A stretch of 64,000 nucleotides of DNA, from assembly GCA_013398015.1 (NCBI GenBank), contig VZRR01027745.1, positions 124,001-188,000 on the forward strand, written 5' to 3'. Below are positions 17,801 to 31,707 of this stretch, in pieces. The notes under the pieces are model-generated. The model was not told where the DNA came from. It saw only the letters and a program-made list of their open reading frames with translations, and made no database searches. The position numbers were made by a program, and so were the translations under genes. Positions within the stretch are counted from its first letter, which is position 1; the number at the start of each line of letters is the position of its first letter. This DNA comes from Oreocharis arfaki (Eukaryota; Chordata; Aves; Passeriformes; Paramythiidae).

Positions 17801-20800
17801 GCAAAAAAAATAGATTTCATTTACACTACAAAATAGTAGATTTAATCACAGTCATTATTTGCTTGAAAGTTTTTTTCTTTCCCCTATCTAGCTCCTTCAA
17901 ACTTTGTTAATCTTCGACTGTTCTGCTCAAACCCTATCTAATCTTTCTTTCTCTGAAAGACATTTTGTCTTCCAGAACAGCTTTAAAGAACAGTGCTTAA
18001 TAAAATTATCACCACTTTGTTAGACAAGAGTGAGACAACTTTATTTCCTAACAAAAACGGTGATGAAAAAAAGGGAAGAAATTTGCTCTATTGAAGGTTC
18101 ATATTTCCAGTGTTATCTTCTGAGGGAAAAACACAGAACACCCTATGCTGAATTAGGGTCAGTAAAGAAGCACTGAGGAAAAACAACACAACAAAACAAA
18201 CATAAAAACCTGTGGACATGCAAGTAAGACAAGAGTTACCCTTTTCACTCTTTTTACTGCCAAGATGATATTAATGACTGCGATGATAACTGTAAAGTCA
18301 GAACCAGCACCAGTTTGCTTTCCAGCCAACTGCTGTCTATCAAATTCACAGCAAAACCAACCCCAACCTTTCATGTGTTCCTCCCAACCTTTCTGAGTTA
18401 CTCTTACAAATGAATTAAAAGACACTTGTTAGGAAAATCAAGAATTCATCGGATATTGAATCAACTATTAGCCACCTGATAGCCAGCAATACCTTCCTTG
18501 TATTACCAATTCAGTGTTCCCACTGTAAGACAGAGATAATTGCAACAACTACATTTAGATGCACATTTAACTGAGTGCTCCATCAGCTCTGAATTGAGTC
18601 CGTAAATGGCTTACTTTCCAGCATAATTCACATTACAAATAAGATCCACTGACCTTTACGAGGGTGCAGAAAAAAAAGAGCAAACCAAAGTCTGATTTAA
18701 CTACAACTTTCTGAGCACAAGTTGAAGCATTTTCAATTATCTTTTATCAAATACTCAGTGAAACAGAGGAGATTAGATTAAGCGCACTTCAACTGAATCA
18801 TTTGCTGCAGAATCAAGCAGTCTCAAATTGCTCTGGAACTTGATAAAGAGTAGAAAATCCTGCATGTAAGTGAAAAGCAAGTACAAATGTATTACATATT
18901 ATATTCATATGACACAAAGGCTTTTCTAAGATTAATATTATCTTAGCATTAAGAACCTAAAGATACTAATGTTTACTAAGCAGGATTTAGCACACAAGAA
19001 ACAAAATCCTTTGTGCTTAATTTCTTGAATGTCTATTAACAAAGCCCAAGACTGCCGCTGGGAATTTCCCAAAGCACCAGAGTCCATGACTTATCCAGAT
19101 GAAAGCAAGTCAGAAAGACCAAGACTCCAGTTTCCTAAGTTTTATCACCGTCAATCATGTTGTCACAGAATAACTTTCCCATTTTTCTTGGTTTAAAGAT
19201 TAGACTAACAATAACCTCAAAGATTGCTCGGTTAATTGCAACATCATCCATAAAAAAGGAATGAGAGTCTAAAATCTATTGCTCTGCTCCCCTATATGCA
19301 AATAATGCTATAGTTTCAAACCTTCCTCATGCTAGCTCAGTACAGCATGTCCTAATTAAACCTTAAAAGTTAAATAAACACATTCATTTTTAGTAATATT
19401 GATTTTTGGCTCTTGCATTCTTACTATCTTCTACCCAAGGTACCATCAGACATGTGCTTTGGCAAAACCTGCATCATCTCAAGAGCCCTGCCCTTATGTT
19501 ATCTGGTACAGGTCTAATCTTACTGAAAACCTGTGGAGAAAATCTGAAAACCAAGAGACTTGGCTGCTCGAAGGTAGTTACCACACATTTAAGGCTGCTG
19601 AATCCAAACTCAAGCCCGTTTAATGGTTGTGTTCTGTGGGATACATTAAAGGAACACAGTACGTGGACAACCAGTCTTTTTTCATTATCTGAAGATCTTA
19701 AAACTCGTGTTCCTGCCCTAATAATTTAAAGATATTTAAATACTAAAATGAATATGTAATGGCAAACTTGGAAGGATAAATTCTACACTTAAAGCTCTAC
19801 AATCAAACTTAATTGCTTCTGATTTAACTCCTTTTTTGGGGAAAAAACCCCAACTACTTACTAGAATCTCAGTCTTACAAAAAAGGGGATTTCTAAATTA
19901 CTTTAGTCCTACGTTCATACTTCGTATATTGGCGATATCACTGTCAGAATCTACCCTGCTTATAGTCAGGAGCAGATATGCAGGAAATACATTAATCCAA
20001 AATCAGAAACTCTTAACCAGCAACCATCAGTTGAATCAGCAACCCTGGCTGACAGGACAAACAAAACACTTCTGAATTTATGATCTTAGTATTTCCCTCT
20101 TCTGTAGGCAGCCAAAATAATCTTGACACATTTATGTACATCAACTTTAGCAGCAGATGTCAAGCAAGTTAACTTGTTTGTCTATTCCCCATCCACCCCA
20201 AGCTTAAAACCTTCCAAATGGAATCCCAGAATGTTTCCTGGCTAGAAGCAATGTATGAAGCTATGTTTTCAAGAGGCAAGAAGAAAAAAAGCACAAATTG
20301 TTTGGGCTAATCCAGCAAGTAAGAAGAAAATGTTGCTCCTCACAGCAAATGCAAGGCAGGGGATGATGAATGGGTTTTCTGAGGTTCACAAAGTCCCAGA
20401 GAATGGAAAGAAAATATTGCATATCCATCTTTTCCATAAGAGGGGCTGAGATTTTTTTTATATTGAGACAACATAGATAAAACATGTTAATCCTTCCTCT
20501 ACAAATGAAGGGCCTTGGCAGAGATCCTGCAAAAAAGAACTGATCTAGTTTCCACAGCAGTCACTCTTACCTCAGACTTCACCCTGAAATTTTTGGGATG
20601 CACGATGGACTGCTTCCAAATTTGTTCTCCTCTTTGGAATTTCAGACTCAGTAATGAAATGAGCATCATGAAATCACAGCTCCAGCAATGCTCAAATCCA
20701 GCAACTTCAAAATGAGTTAGATGCAACTGACAGACATTTTAGCACAGAAGGGCTGCTTCTCCGTGCAAGGAACCAGGTCTATAAGTAAGGAATAAAGCAT

Positions 20801-20971
20801 CACTTTTCATAGGGTGTGCAAGAGCTGCATTGAATGAAACACTTAATTCACTTAGCTGAACAAACTTCTTACATTTTCCAGCAAAATACAACACAGAAGC
20901 ACACTGAGGATGTATTTTTAACAAAAATCTTGCCACAGGGAAAATAATGACTATCAAAAAGCAAAATACAT

Positions 20972-21040
20972 ACTCATATATATATGTTAATGGAAACATA
21001 TATATATATGTATATGTATATATATGTTAATGGAAACAAC
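20972..21040. repeat. AT-rich tandem duplication, 40-bp period
   Basis: The 22-bp string beginning TATATATATGTTAATGG at 20977..20998 recurs exactly at 21017..21038, with (TA)n/(TATG)n between. Replication slippage is the likely origin. Confidence 0.85.
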
Positions 21041-21851
21041 TTAAACCCCTCTCCTCTAGAATTCAAAATGAAGCTGCAATCACGCTGCAATCCGTTTTCT
21101 TTTTCCATCACTATGAAGTGAAGTCTGCCATTCACATCATTTAACTCAACCTGGTTACCTGAGAAATGACATTTCAAATGCAGTGTTTGAAAGACAGTCT
21201 TGGCCTTACCTCTCAGTGTTCAGAAGCACATATTTGAAAAACCCTAATGGCAAAATCCAAGCACAGAATAAACACAGCTATGAGGCAAGGACAGAACAGG
21301 GATGTGCATTTTTCTCTGAATAATAGGCTGGTACAATTAATTAAAAATAGAAAAGGGCAAAATAAAACCACATCCAGAAACAACAAATAACCTCTCCTGC
21401 AGCAGTAACAGACAACACACTAATTCCAAACAAATACTGAGGAGCTCTATAAAGATAAGTTTATCCATGATGCATGGACAAGGCTAGCATTCAAAGAGGA
21501 GGCTGTATTGCCTGCCTTTGCCTTTTTATTATTGATGTTTTTTCCTTCCCTTAATTCCTTTTCGTGAAGGCTTGGGCCCAAGGAAAGGCTTACTCATCTA
21601 CAGAATTGAAAATAACCCCAACATCTGGTCGATTGCATTAGCTCAGCTCTTCAAGGTTTGCCACAGAGCCAGGCAACACTCACCCTCACAGGCTCCACAA
21701 AGAAAATTCTTAAAAATTTCTTCCCCCTTTATATAAGGATTTGAACTAGAATATTTTTCTTCTTCTTAGGAACAAGTACCTGTAATACTGCATGTCAGCC
21801 TGCAGGACTTTACAGGTCTCATGGTACGAGAATAGCTGGGGTTTGGATAAA

Positions 21852-21900
21852 GTTTTTTTGGGGTTTCTTCGGGGTTTTTTTTTGGGGGGGGGTGTTTTTG
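21852..21900 (+). repeat. G/T-rich low-complexity tract
   Basis: Alternating T runs and G runs: G4, G4 and G9 separated by 7 and 9 nt. The G-run layout could allow a G-quadruplex on the plus strand, though one loop is long. Confidence 0.8.
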
Positions 21901-24900
21901 TGTTCTAACATTTCAAAACAGACACCGAATAGATCACTACATTTATATAAACAAGAATCATCACCGTAATACAGCCAAGCTTTTTGGCAGATTAACTCGT
22001 ACTTTTAAAACAGAGGAATAGAAAAACCGGGAGATGAGGAACTTTTTAAGCCAAATACATTTTTTGTACTTGCCATCAATGGATTTCTCTCAGATTCACT
22101 TTTTGAATTCTTGCAAACTTTCCTCATGATTTACCACAGCATTCAGAACAGCCTTACACTTTAACTACGCTGCTTGGTAATCCAGAGCTGCTCCAAACAC
22201 GCAAGATGTAGGCACACGTTGCACAGCAATGTCTCGTGACTTGTCCTTTGTCTCTCCCCTAGTGACACCTGCCACTCCATTTGCTGTGCACTACTTAGGC
22301 CTACTGAGCATCAGGCTCTTGCCTTCCCAGAGTGACCCATGGGAAGATGATCCTGGAAATACAAGTAAGGGACAAGAGCCAGGTCAGAACCTAGCACGGT
22401 AGAACTGTAATTTTCTCATGTTTTCCATTCCCATGGGCGCACTCACATTTATCTACATCAAACCTCATTTACAATTTTGTGGCTTAGTTAAGCAGGATTG
22501 GAAGAGTGTTGCGCGATTCTTTAGAGCTGGCCTCTAACTACCCTGAATAAATTAGTACTTCATTACCTCACTGTTCACCTGCTCTTCCAAATCATTTATA
22601 CAGCCAACACAACAGGGAGTAGAAATCTCATTTTTTCCAGTATGTTATTACAATGTTTCCAGCTTTCCACAGTTGATACTGCCTATTTCAAAATTTATTT
22701 ATACTTGAAAGTTACTGTTTAATTTGACATTTAGGGCTACAGAACACAGTGCTTTTCTGCAGGGGAAAAACACCCCACTGTCTTACTCATACTCTTCATT
22801 TTTGGCAGTCTCTCTCAGAAACACTTTGTCTCATAGCAGAGATCATTATCCTGAGATGATGCAGCCTGCATGCAGGAATGAGCTATGTGCCATTATGACT
22901 CTTGCAGTAACAGACCTGATTCCAGTTTCACACTGTTACAACACATCACACTTTGTCCTTATTTTATTGCTCTTGAGTCCATTAAGAATGACACCTTGAT
23001 CTATTATCAGGGACTTGGCTCAAAGGGAATGTAAAATAAGGAACTCCAACTTCAGGATAAGTACTGCACCCTGCTACTTAGGAAACTAGAGTAAGCTCGT
23101 TTAAATGTCATTTCAGTACAAGAAAAAAGCTTTTTCCATGTTTACAATAGACATTTTGGCTTTTGCTAACATCCCGTTTTATAAAATTTCAGGTCAACCT
23201 GCTAGAGCAGCCTCACTGCAAGATGAACTAACGGTGGGCCTCCTGTCCTGATGACCACTGAAGCATAGAGGTTTATTCCGAAGAGCTGAAAAGAGTTAAC
23301 AAAACACAGCATGCAGACCTGGTGAGACTTCACACATTTAAGTAACATAGGAGGTAAGAGGAGAGAAGAAAAGCAGTAAAACAGTTAAGTGCTTACATTT
23401 GTAAAGAAATCTAACTTAGCAGCTTATGCCTAGTAAGGAGACAGTGCGAGGCCTGCAATTCAGTTACTGAATATTAAAAAAGGACAAACTTCTCATAAAC
23501 CCGAAGTACGTGGCCAAAAGCTTAGATTAATGCCGAAGACCTAATAGATGGAAATGAAATTAACAGCCATAGAAATCAGGAATAAAACTTCCAGTCAGCG
23601 TATCTTGGTTTCAAGCAATACCCTAGTTACAGTAAAAGATAATAATGGATTTACCTCTGTGCCCATCGGCTTCAGCAACTGATACTTTTTAACATAGTAA
23701 AGAGCAGGTAGAAACTAAAACCTGAGTCTAATTATAAAAACAATATGGGAAGTGACAATCTGCAGAGCAGTAAGAGGTTTGCCTGAAGCACAACAACAAA
23801 AGGTGCGTATTACATGCTACAGCAACTAAGCCAGGACGAAAACAGGTCTCAGATGAACCGAGAAAAGGAAAATTTTGAGCACATAAGTAAACACCTTGCC
23901 AAGGATCTGCAGAAGTCGGGGGGTGTGAGGGGGAAACGGAGGGAATGATCATTCTCCTATACAATGATGTATCCCAACTGTCCTTGCTGCCTCTTCACAC
24001 TACACAAACATTTCAGAAGAAAAATGTAAGAGGCCAGCATTGGAGGGCTGGGGTCCAACTCACTACTGCTTATCATATCTCATAGCTAGAAACTGATTTA
24101 AAGACTGAAACACGAAATGAATCATGTTTCATAATACCATCTCCCTGAATTGTAGCCATATAGCATCATTCATTAGCAGCGATTTCCTGAAATACTTAAA
24201 GAGGAAGATAATGGTAATGTGGGATAGAGGGTACAGGCAAATATGAGCAACCAGTGTGAGTTACAAGTTAGTTAATTTAGTATTTCCTAAAAAATATCTT
24301 CCTTCTGTCATTTTCTTAGTGGTTTTTCGGTTTCATCTGCCTTTTCAGATTTTAACAGGTGTTACTGCTCGTAGCAGAATGCCAGAGAGACAGTTCAAGA
24401 CCTCAATTAGAAATTAAAAAATGGTTTTGGTGAAGACTGTTTTTCCTTTTCTAATTCTGAACCGTACATCGGTTTTAGTCTATCTTCTTCACACAGGTAA
24501 CTTATCTTTCCCTTCCTTAATTACAAAAGATAGGAGTGGTCCTACACCTCTGTGTGCCCTTTTTTTATTTGACTAATTGCATTTCAGACTTGTACTCAGA
24601 AGCATTTCAGAGGCCTACATAAAACATTTGGTTGTCAAAATACTTATTTTAATGACTTTTCAACCCACTGAAACGTGCTTATCATGGTATCATTAAAAAT
24701 CTCTTCACTCATCACACTTCTACAGTCTTTCACCAGCAGTGCATCTTCATAGGCAGAGTATTTTCAGCACTTCAGTACTGGGAGGAAGGGAGAGGAAATC
24801 TGAGAATTGCAGGCACACGGTACAAAGGACACAAGCAGCACAGGGTGTCCAGACCTTGGCTTGCCAGAGGTGCAATGTCCGCACAGTTCTCTCCCTGCTC

Positions 24901-25294
24901 ACTCCAAGTACAAGGCTTCTGACAGTCACCCAGTGATGCCTGTTTGCTTGCATGTGGATTGAGACAGCCCTAGCGACACCAATCTGTCACTTCAGTCCAG
25001 TAGCAAGGGGAACATCAGCTAAGGGAGACTGCAGTGGAAGACATAAAGAGGTCAAGCAGGAGGAAAGAAAACCAGAAGAGGCAGCAGCCTGCGCTCCAGT
25101 CTCCTGTCTCTCCAAATAAAGCGACTGCAGAAAACTGCTGCACAACAGCATGAACTGATAAATGTGACTAAACAACTTAACCTAAAGCAGAAACCCGTAC
25201 AATTGTAATTTTGAACCCTAGTCTCTAACATTTTCATTAATCTTGCAATATTTCTCATTTATATTGTAAGATTCTCACAGGTGGGAAAAGTTCC

Positions 25295-25395
25295 GAAGCT
25301 GAGGACTGTGTGGACAGTTGGGTGCTGAGCATCTCCAAGGATGGAGACTCTACAACCTCTCTTTACCATGCCCTCGTTCCAAGAGGACCAAAAGC
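25295..25395 (-). mobile_element. CR1 LINE fragment, degraded
   Basis: The core at 25332..25362 (ctccaaggatggagactct followed by acaacctctct) is the complement of a well-known CR1 3'-region block, also present in the CR1 copy at 61258. Flanking similarity on both sides is weak, so the limits are approximate. No 3' tail is preserved. Confidence 0.65.
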
Positions 25396-28300
25396 CCTAG
25401 ATTAGTACCAACAGCCAAACTACATGGGGCACACTTAGCATGACCAAGGGAGGAATCAATTCAGAGACACTTTGATTTAAATATACCTACAGAAGAATGA
25501 AGTGAGGGGTGAGGGGAGTATTATTTCTGAAATAAGAAACCAACAGGCATGTTCTTGGAAATTAAAATTAGGTACTGACAGGTTTCAGCTGTGATACTGC
25601 TACCTCCAGAATAAGGCCAGTCAGTATTTCTCATTCTCTCTATTAACATATCCTTGCAGTCAGTTACAGCGAGAACGAAAAGATGCATAGGACCATTTCA
25701 GAGAGCTGTATTCCTTACTGTTTAGGAATTATCAAGAGAATAAGATGCGGTCTTCCAAAACCTCTCTTATCAACACTGTTGACTTGTATTCACAAAACTG
25801 GATGATGCAAATGCACACAGAAGATGGAAAGCTTTACCACTTCAATATTTAGCCTTTACACAGTCAGTCCCTCCAAAATCCTTGTTCTTCAGTGACTACC
25901 ATCACTGGCGTTCCTAATCATATTTAATATGGCTACCCATATACCATAAACTTCTCTTTAAATGCAATAGACAGCTACAAGAAGCCAGGAGAAACTCCAC
26001 TCCTTTGAGCACTGGCATTACTGTCCCTTGTCAACAATCAATAAAATAAATCCCTGCACGTGCCCTTCACTTGGCCAGCACCAGAAATCAATGCTGAGAG
26101 GAATGAGGAATGGTGTGCTCACCTGCCCCTCTCAATGCTGCAGCCAGGGAAGGGGAGGACAAGCTGTCTGGGGGGCCTCTGGCAGCTGCTTTACATCTAC
26201 TTTAAAAATCTCCGGCAAGTGCCAACCGCATAGATTACACGGCTTTTTATCTGCTTTAGAGCAAACAAAGCAGTTGCCAAAATAAAGCCACTGTGTGCAA
26301 CCCAGCAGGGTTACAAATGCACAATGGCAAACTTAAAACGTAACAGGAAAAGCAATAACCTACTACTACCCATCCTCTTCTGCCACTGTAAGACCACACT
26401 GGAATCAGAGTCATCGGTTTTAAGCCAAGGGATAAAGAGAAAAAGAGGCTGATAATCTTCAAGTCTTTATGTGATTCTGCTGTTCAGACAGAGCTGCTTG
26501 CTACCTCCTGTACCCTGACATTAGGGCTTGATTTTGCCAGGGGTTCTCTTCCCCTCCCATGTACTTCCAGAACATTCCCACATACAAGGCGTGAGGACAA
26601 CCCACTTCCATCAGCAACTCCTGCCAAACATTAGCATTTAAAATTAGGTTTAGATCATGTAACAAATCACAAAGACACAAACAAAAATATTTCCTCTAAC
26701 ATAGTGTTCATTCCAGTCATATTTTTTTGACAGTTTTATTTTTCCTTGTCAGATTTTTTGGGACTGGGACGAAAGGCAAGCTAACAGAAAACAAGGTTTT
26801 AGCCCAAACCCCAACATGCCTGAATCTACAAGCAAGATGTCTTCCTATCTCTTTAATCTCTTGTTATCCCCCATTAAGGACAGGGATTTACAAAGCAGAA
26901 ATTAAATGTCAGGTTTTAAAAATTACAGTTGTACACTGGTTTCAACATGCTTTCATCACTGTAAATCCGTTTAGCTTGCTGCTGTCCCCATGACTTTCTT
27001 GTAAAGGCAGGTTTCCAGTTTGGGTTTATGTCTAACAGTAGCAAAAGCTGTCTGTTTTCTGTCTCCTGTATTTTGGAGACAAAATATAGGATATTATGCA
27101 TCTAATCTATAGATTAGCATAAGCAGCATAACCATCTTTTCACAGCACTCAGGATAAAGCAGCTGAAATGCAGATGAACATACCAGATATGTTCAGTTCC
27201 AAGTAAAATGGTGGAGGAAGTAAGGGTTTGGTCTGAGTTCTTTTACTTAGAAAAGAGGAGTAGGGGGGTGCACTCAGGATTTTTTCTCAAAATGTTGGAC
27301 CTCCCTTATTTTACTGAAGACTTCTTTACATTCAGTATGCTAAATCTAGGATGAAAAAAGAACTCATTTAGCTCTGCCTGACCCAGTTATGAAATTATAA
27401 GTTAGGTCATATTTAGACTTTCAGAGATGACCTAATATATTGAACATCAAAGTTAGACCAACCGGTTTCTTTATGCTTTGTTAGATGAACCTAGAAGTTT
27501 GTTCAGTCAGAGGACTGGCTGTCACATGCTCTAAACATTTCTGACTCTGAGACAAAGCTGCTCTGTGACAGCAAGCAAACTTCACCACTTCACCATACAC
27601 TCTTCCTTTGCCTACTCTGCATTTTGTGTGAGGACCCAAGAAAACCATAACCCAGATCACAAAACCGTCTGGGTGACCATGACAGACGGAACTACGTTAA
27701 AGATCTCTTGAAGTCTCTATGAATTTTCCATTGACGTAATAAACGCTGAGACACTGTCCTAAAGTGAAGCATGTTCTGGAGCAGAGACTTCGACTGCAAG
27801 ACCATCCAGGCAAATCTCATTCCTAACATACAACTGCCAACAAATGTGCATGACTAACCCAGCATCTTTAGACTCCCTCTACCAGAATTTTGACAGCACA
27901 ATTGAGCTCTTTCTACAGTATGAATCCTAAATAGGTTAAATTTGTCCCCCATGAGCGTGGCGCTCTCCCATAGCCTAGAAAAGGAGATGAAGGTAATTAT
28001 CCGAGGTAGAGACAAAAGGCAAAACCAATCCAGACCCAAGTCTCTACACATCCGCCACAAAACAGCCTCTCCTCTCAGCTAAGGAGCTACCATCACACAT
28101 CTTCCAGTCAAGTCAGTTAAAAGATTTAAGTCAGCAGAATAAACCAAAGAAGAAAAAAGCCCACCAGTCACAGTCCATCCTCTGGCCATATACAGTGTGA
28201 CAGGAGCACACATAAACCTCTAAATGTAAAAGCTGGGCTGTCCACCCATTTGGTTTGAATACTTACACGACAGTAAGGAAAAATGAGAAGCCTTTTTTCT

Positions 28301-31300
28301 TCCTATCTAGGGATCTTTCTGTGAATTTCTTTTGAAGACGGCAACCACACTACCCACATGCATAATGCCTACAAGCAGAAGAAAGTGTCAACTTCTACCA
28401 GCCTCCCACCAGCACAACTGACACCATCTGAGCTCTGAGGTTTGATCTGATTCAAGTGAACCAACCTCCTGAACCACACTCAGCAAAATATATTTTACTT
28501 TTTCCCTTTCAGGAATCCCTTCTCCCCTCCCAAAGCTTTAGAACACTGCTCAGAGTGACTACTCTTTTGGAAACAGATTTTTTTCAAGTGACATGACAGA
28601 CTGATATGGGAGGAAGGCAAAATTAATGCCTTCATTTTCAATCCATAAACTCAAGATGTAGTTTTCCACTTCTTCTACTAGACAGCAAAAGTAAGTATAA
28701 AACCCTGACATTATGATAAATACCATTTAGAGGTAATGGGTACACTCTAAATGCAAACTTAATTAGATAGAATTGAAAAGTTAAGAAGCCATAAAAAATG
28801 AATAAAATACTATCAAAAGTACAGATAATGGATAAAAAAAACCTACTCTTTTTCTCCCTACTCCTTTGCTCAAGTCTTTCCCTAAAGTATGTTGCATTTT
28901 TTTTACAGACATATTTTGTTGAATCGTGCATTTGCTAAATTCTGAGTGCTGTAAGGCTCTGCTCCTAGGATAAAAATCTGAGCTGATTTCTTCTCTTGGT
29001 ATAAAAAGCTTCTACAACAAAATAAATTCTAAGAAGACAGAAGCAGCTTTCTGCCCCACCTCACGAATTTTCACACACCACCTCCCAGCTGCGGACCTCT
29101 AAATGAGCCCTCAGAAAGAGGATGGTGAAGAACTGTAGAAGCTGTACAGTCAAGCCAACATTGTTAACCTTCAAATCACTGCTTTAAAAAGACCTGCTGA
29201 TGTAACCCCATATTTGAATTACAGCAAGTGTAATGTTCAAGTTGAGGATTGTACCATTTACAAGCTAATGCCCTGAAAACAAAACAAAACTAGCCTTGCA
29301 TATGAAATATTTTTAAATCAGGAGATGCATGACTAGCCAAGCAGCAAGTTTTCTCAGTATTTCAGCTTTACTTTCACATCTGTGTTGGTCTTTTTTTCTT
29401 TTAAAGGTAGTAACACATATTCAGCAACAAGGGAGAGTTTTTATAGATGCTGTCAAGACAACAGTGTACATTTCCACCTTTCCTCAGAGCTGACAGGAGA
29501 AATTTTGTGTATTTCTACTAGATAAGATTAGAGTCAACCTAGCCTCCCATAAGAATTCTTGCATTTAATGAGCCCTTCTTCCCCTTTCTGTGTTCAATTA
29601 CTACAGCCAAGTCAGGTTGTTGCCCTACAACCAGGGCAAGTAACAAAAGGCATCATTTATTAGCACCCGAAACAAGCAAAATACTTCATTATTTAGGCAA
29701 CTCACCATTTCATTTGAACATCACAAAGTTAAAGATCATTTATTCATTTGGTTTAGTACAATGCAAAGTTTTGGAGAAGCTGCCCCATTTGCGTGTTTCT
29801 CAAAAATCAATTATAAAAGTCTTCTTTTGTGCAAATGCTTTATTTAATCTCTTGGTCACTGTTAAATGCCAGAAGAAAAAAAAATGCAACTTCCTGCTAT
29901 TGGGGAACACTGTACTGAGGACTTCTCATGTATTTTCTTTATACTTACATTCTTACAAATTATGTATGTGAGAAGCAGATGATGAGCAGCAATTTGGCAA
30001 CACTTCACCATCTGCTATTTGCAGATCTAGTCAAATTCAGAGTTAATTAAAGATTAAAAACAAGGCCTGATACTGTTGAAGCAAAGAGCCATCTTCTTTC
30101 CCGGTATGACTGTAAATAAATAACTTGGGTAGGTTGTTCCCACTCACTCCAACACTATCATAAATCTGCAACATCATAAGGGCAATGCAACTTGCACTCA
30201 TAAAATACCTGTATATCTTCTATTTTAATTGAAAAAAGATACTAAAATCATGTCAGCTTTTTTAGAATGCCACAATCACAGCAGGCTGTGCAAAGCCCTA
30301 TTCAGGAAAAGGCTATCTGCCACTGTAAGAAACAGAAATTGTAACTGAAAGACTCTTGTACAAAGGGCTACAGAAAACATCAGACAGAGAAAAAAAATTA
30401 GTCAGCTTGTAACATCTTTCACCTTTTATTACATACATATTTAAGCAAGTAACATTTAATTAAGGGTGAATGAGGAATAAGATGACCCTGATGGGCCCCT
30501 TGGCATTACTAGAATGATAGCAGGCTACCTTCCTGTCATCCAGTCTACATCTCCTATGCTGCTCCTGCAAGAACCAGCTCATGTTAGAACACCACTCTTC
30601 CTCCTCGGGGCTCCCAGACCCTCTTCTCTATGGCCTTACTTCAGCTGCCTCCCTCATTTACTTAACTTTTCTGACAGAGCTGGTAAAGAACAACAAAAAG
30701 ATACAAAACTGAGAAGGAAGTCCCCCCAAGATGCTGACGCAGGTGTATGAAGCAAAGGCTCCTGTTCAACTCTTAAGAGCAGTAACCTGAGCTTGGTGTT
30801 TCAGAATGGGTCAGAAAGCTCTGCTCTGTTTCCTCTGCTACCTGAGCCTGCAGCTGAGCTGTGCCAAGTCCAAAAGCTCACCAGGCTGCTGCACAGCAGC
30901 TCACTGTGGCTGGCTGCCAGGGAGAGCAGTGCTGGTGGAGCTGAGCTCCCGGGGATGCGGGCTGCCAGCTGCCCTTGCCTGCTGCTCAGTGCTCCTCAGC
31001 CAGCTGGAGAGCGATCCATGGAAACATCACAACTGCCAGGGTGCAGGACGCAGGGGTACGAAAGAGCCTCAAGGATGGGGAGCCAGCTTGGAAGGCGTTG
31101 GGGGAGAGAGCAGGAGAGGGCTATGAGCTGAAAATTGGCAAACTCTGTCCCCTCTGCAACAACCAGAAGCTGGTGATGGATTGAGACATAATTACTGAAA
31201 AGTAACTATACTAGAAATACATTACTTCTGTAGATTGCAAACAATTTTTTTTTAAAGATTAAATGTCAAACATCAGTCTTCTTGCTTTCTCCTCCTCATT

Positions 31301-31645
31301 TTTGTAAGCAGTAAAAATTTTCAGAACTGGTTGCGCGAGCATTGTGGCAGCAATCAAGCTTTGGTTCACCAGCACTCCACTGAAGCTTACCTTCTGTGAG
31401 AGGATTACACAGGAAACAGGGCAAATGGGACTTTAGGGAGCCCGACTTGGGTTAAATACTGTTTTGTTTCAACTAAGAGAAGTTGAACCAATGGACTTTT
31501 TATGTCAAAATATTTAATTTCTAAATGCCAACATTAAATTCTCCCCAACTTTTAAAGTATGTCTCTGTAAGAAGTAAACTACTGCATAAAATCAAAATGA
31601 AACCAGAAATACTTAAGTATTTCTAAAGTTGCACTTTCTGCCACA
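25396..31645. other. Intron 1 sequence, mostly unrecognised
   Basis: AT-rich intron. The stretch at about 30785..31190 is clearly GC-richer than its surroundings and contains a 106-codon ATG frame discussed under findings. No repeat family is recognised. Confidence 0.55.
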
Positions 31646-31678
31646 AATACCAACTGAAAATTCAGCTCAGTTGGTATT
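31646..31678. repeat. Short inverted repeat: 12-bp stem, 9-nt loop
   Basis: AATACCAACTGA at 31646..31657 pairs exactly with 31667..31678. It sits 30 bp outside the solo LTR. A stem of this size is near the chance level for 64 kb. Confidence 0.85.
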
Positions 31679-31707
31679 AGGTGTTGAGATTAGTCCTGAG
31701 TGAAGAC

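Larger units (their letters stand above)
10515..25294. other. Intron 1 sequence, mostly unrecognised
   Basis: Nearly 15 kb of AT-rich intron in which I recognise no CR1 or LTR. The only features seen are the hairpin at 11536, small A-rich tracts, the tandem duplication at 20972 and the G/T tract at 21852. Old repeats beyond visual recognition may be present. Confidence 0.55.

Noticed and set aside
27102..27117. 16-bp perfect palindrome CTAATCTATAGATTAG
   Set aside because: About one 16-bp palindrome is expected by chance in 64 kb.
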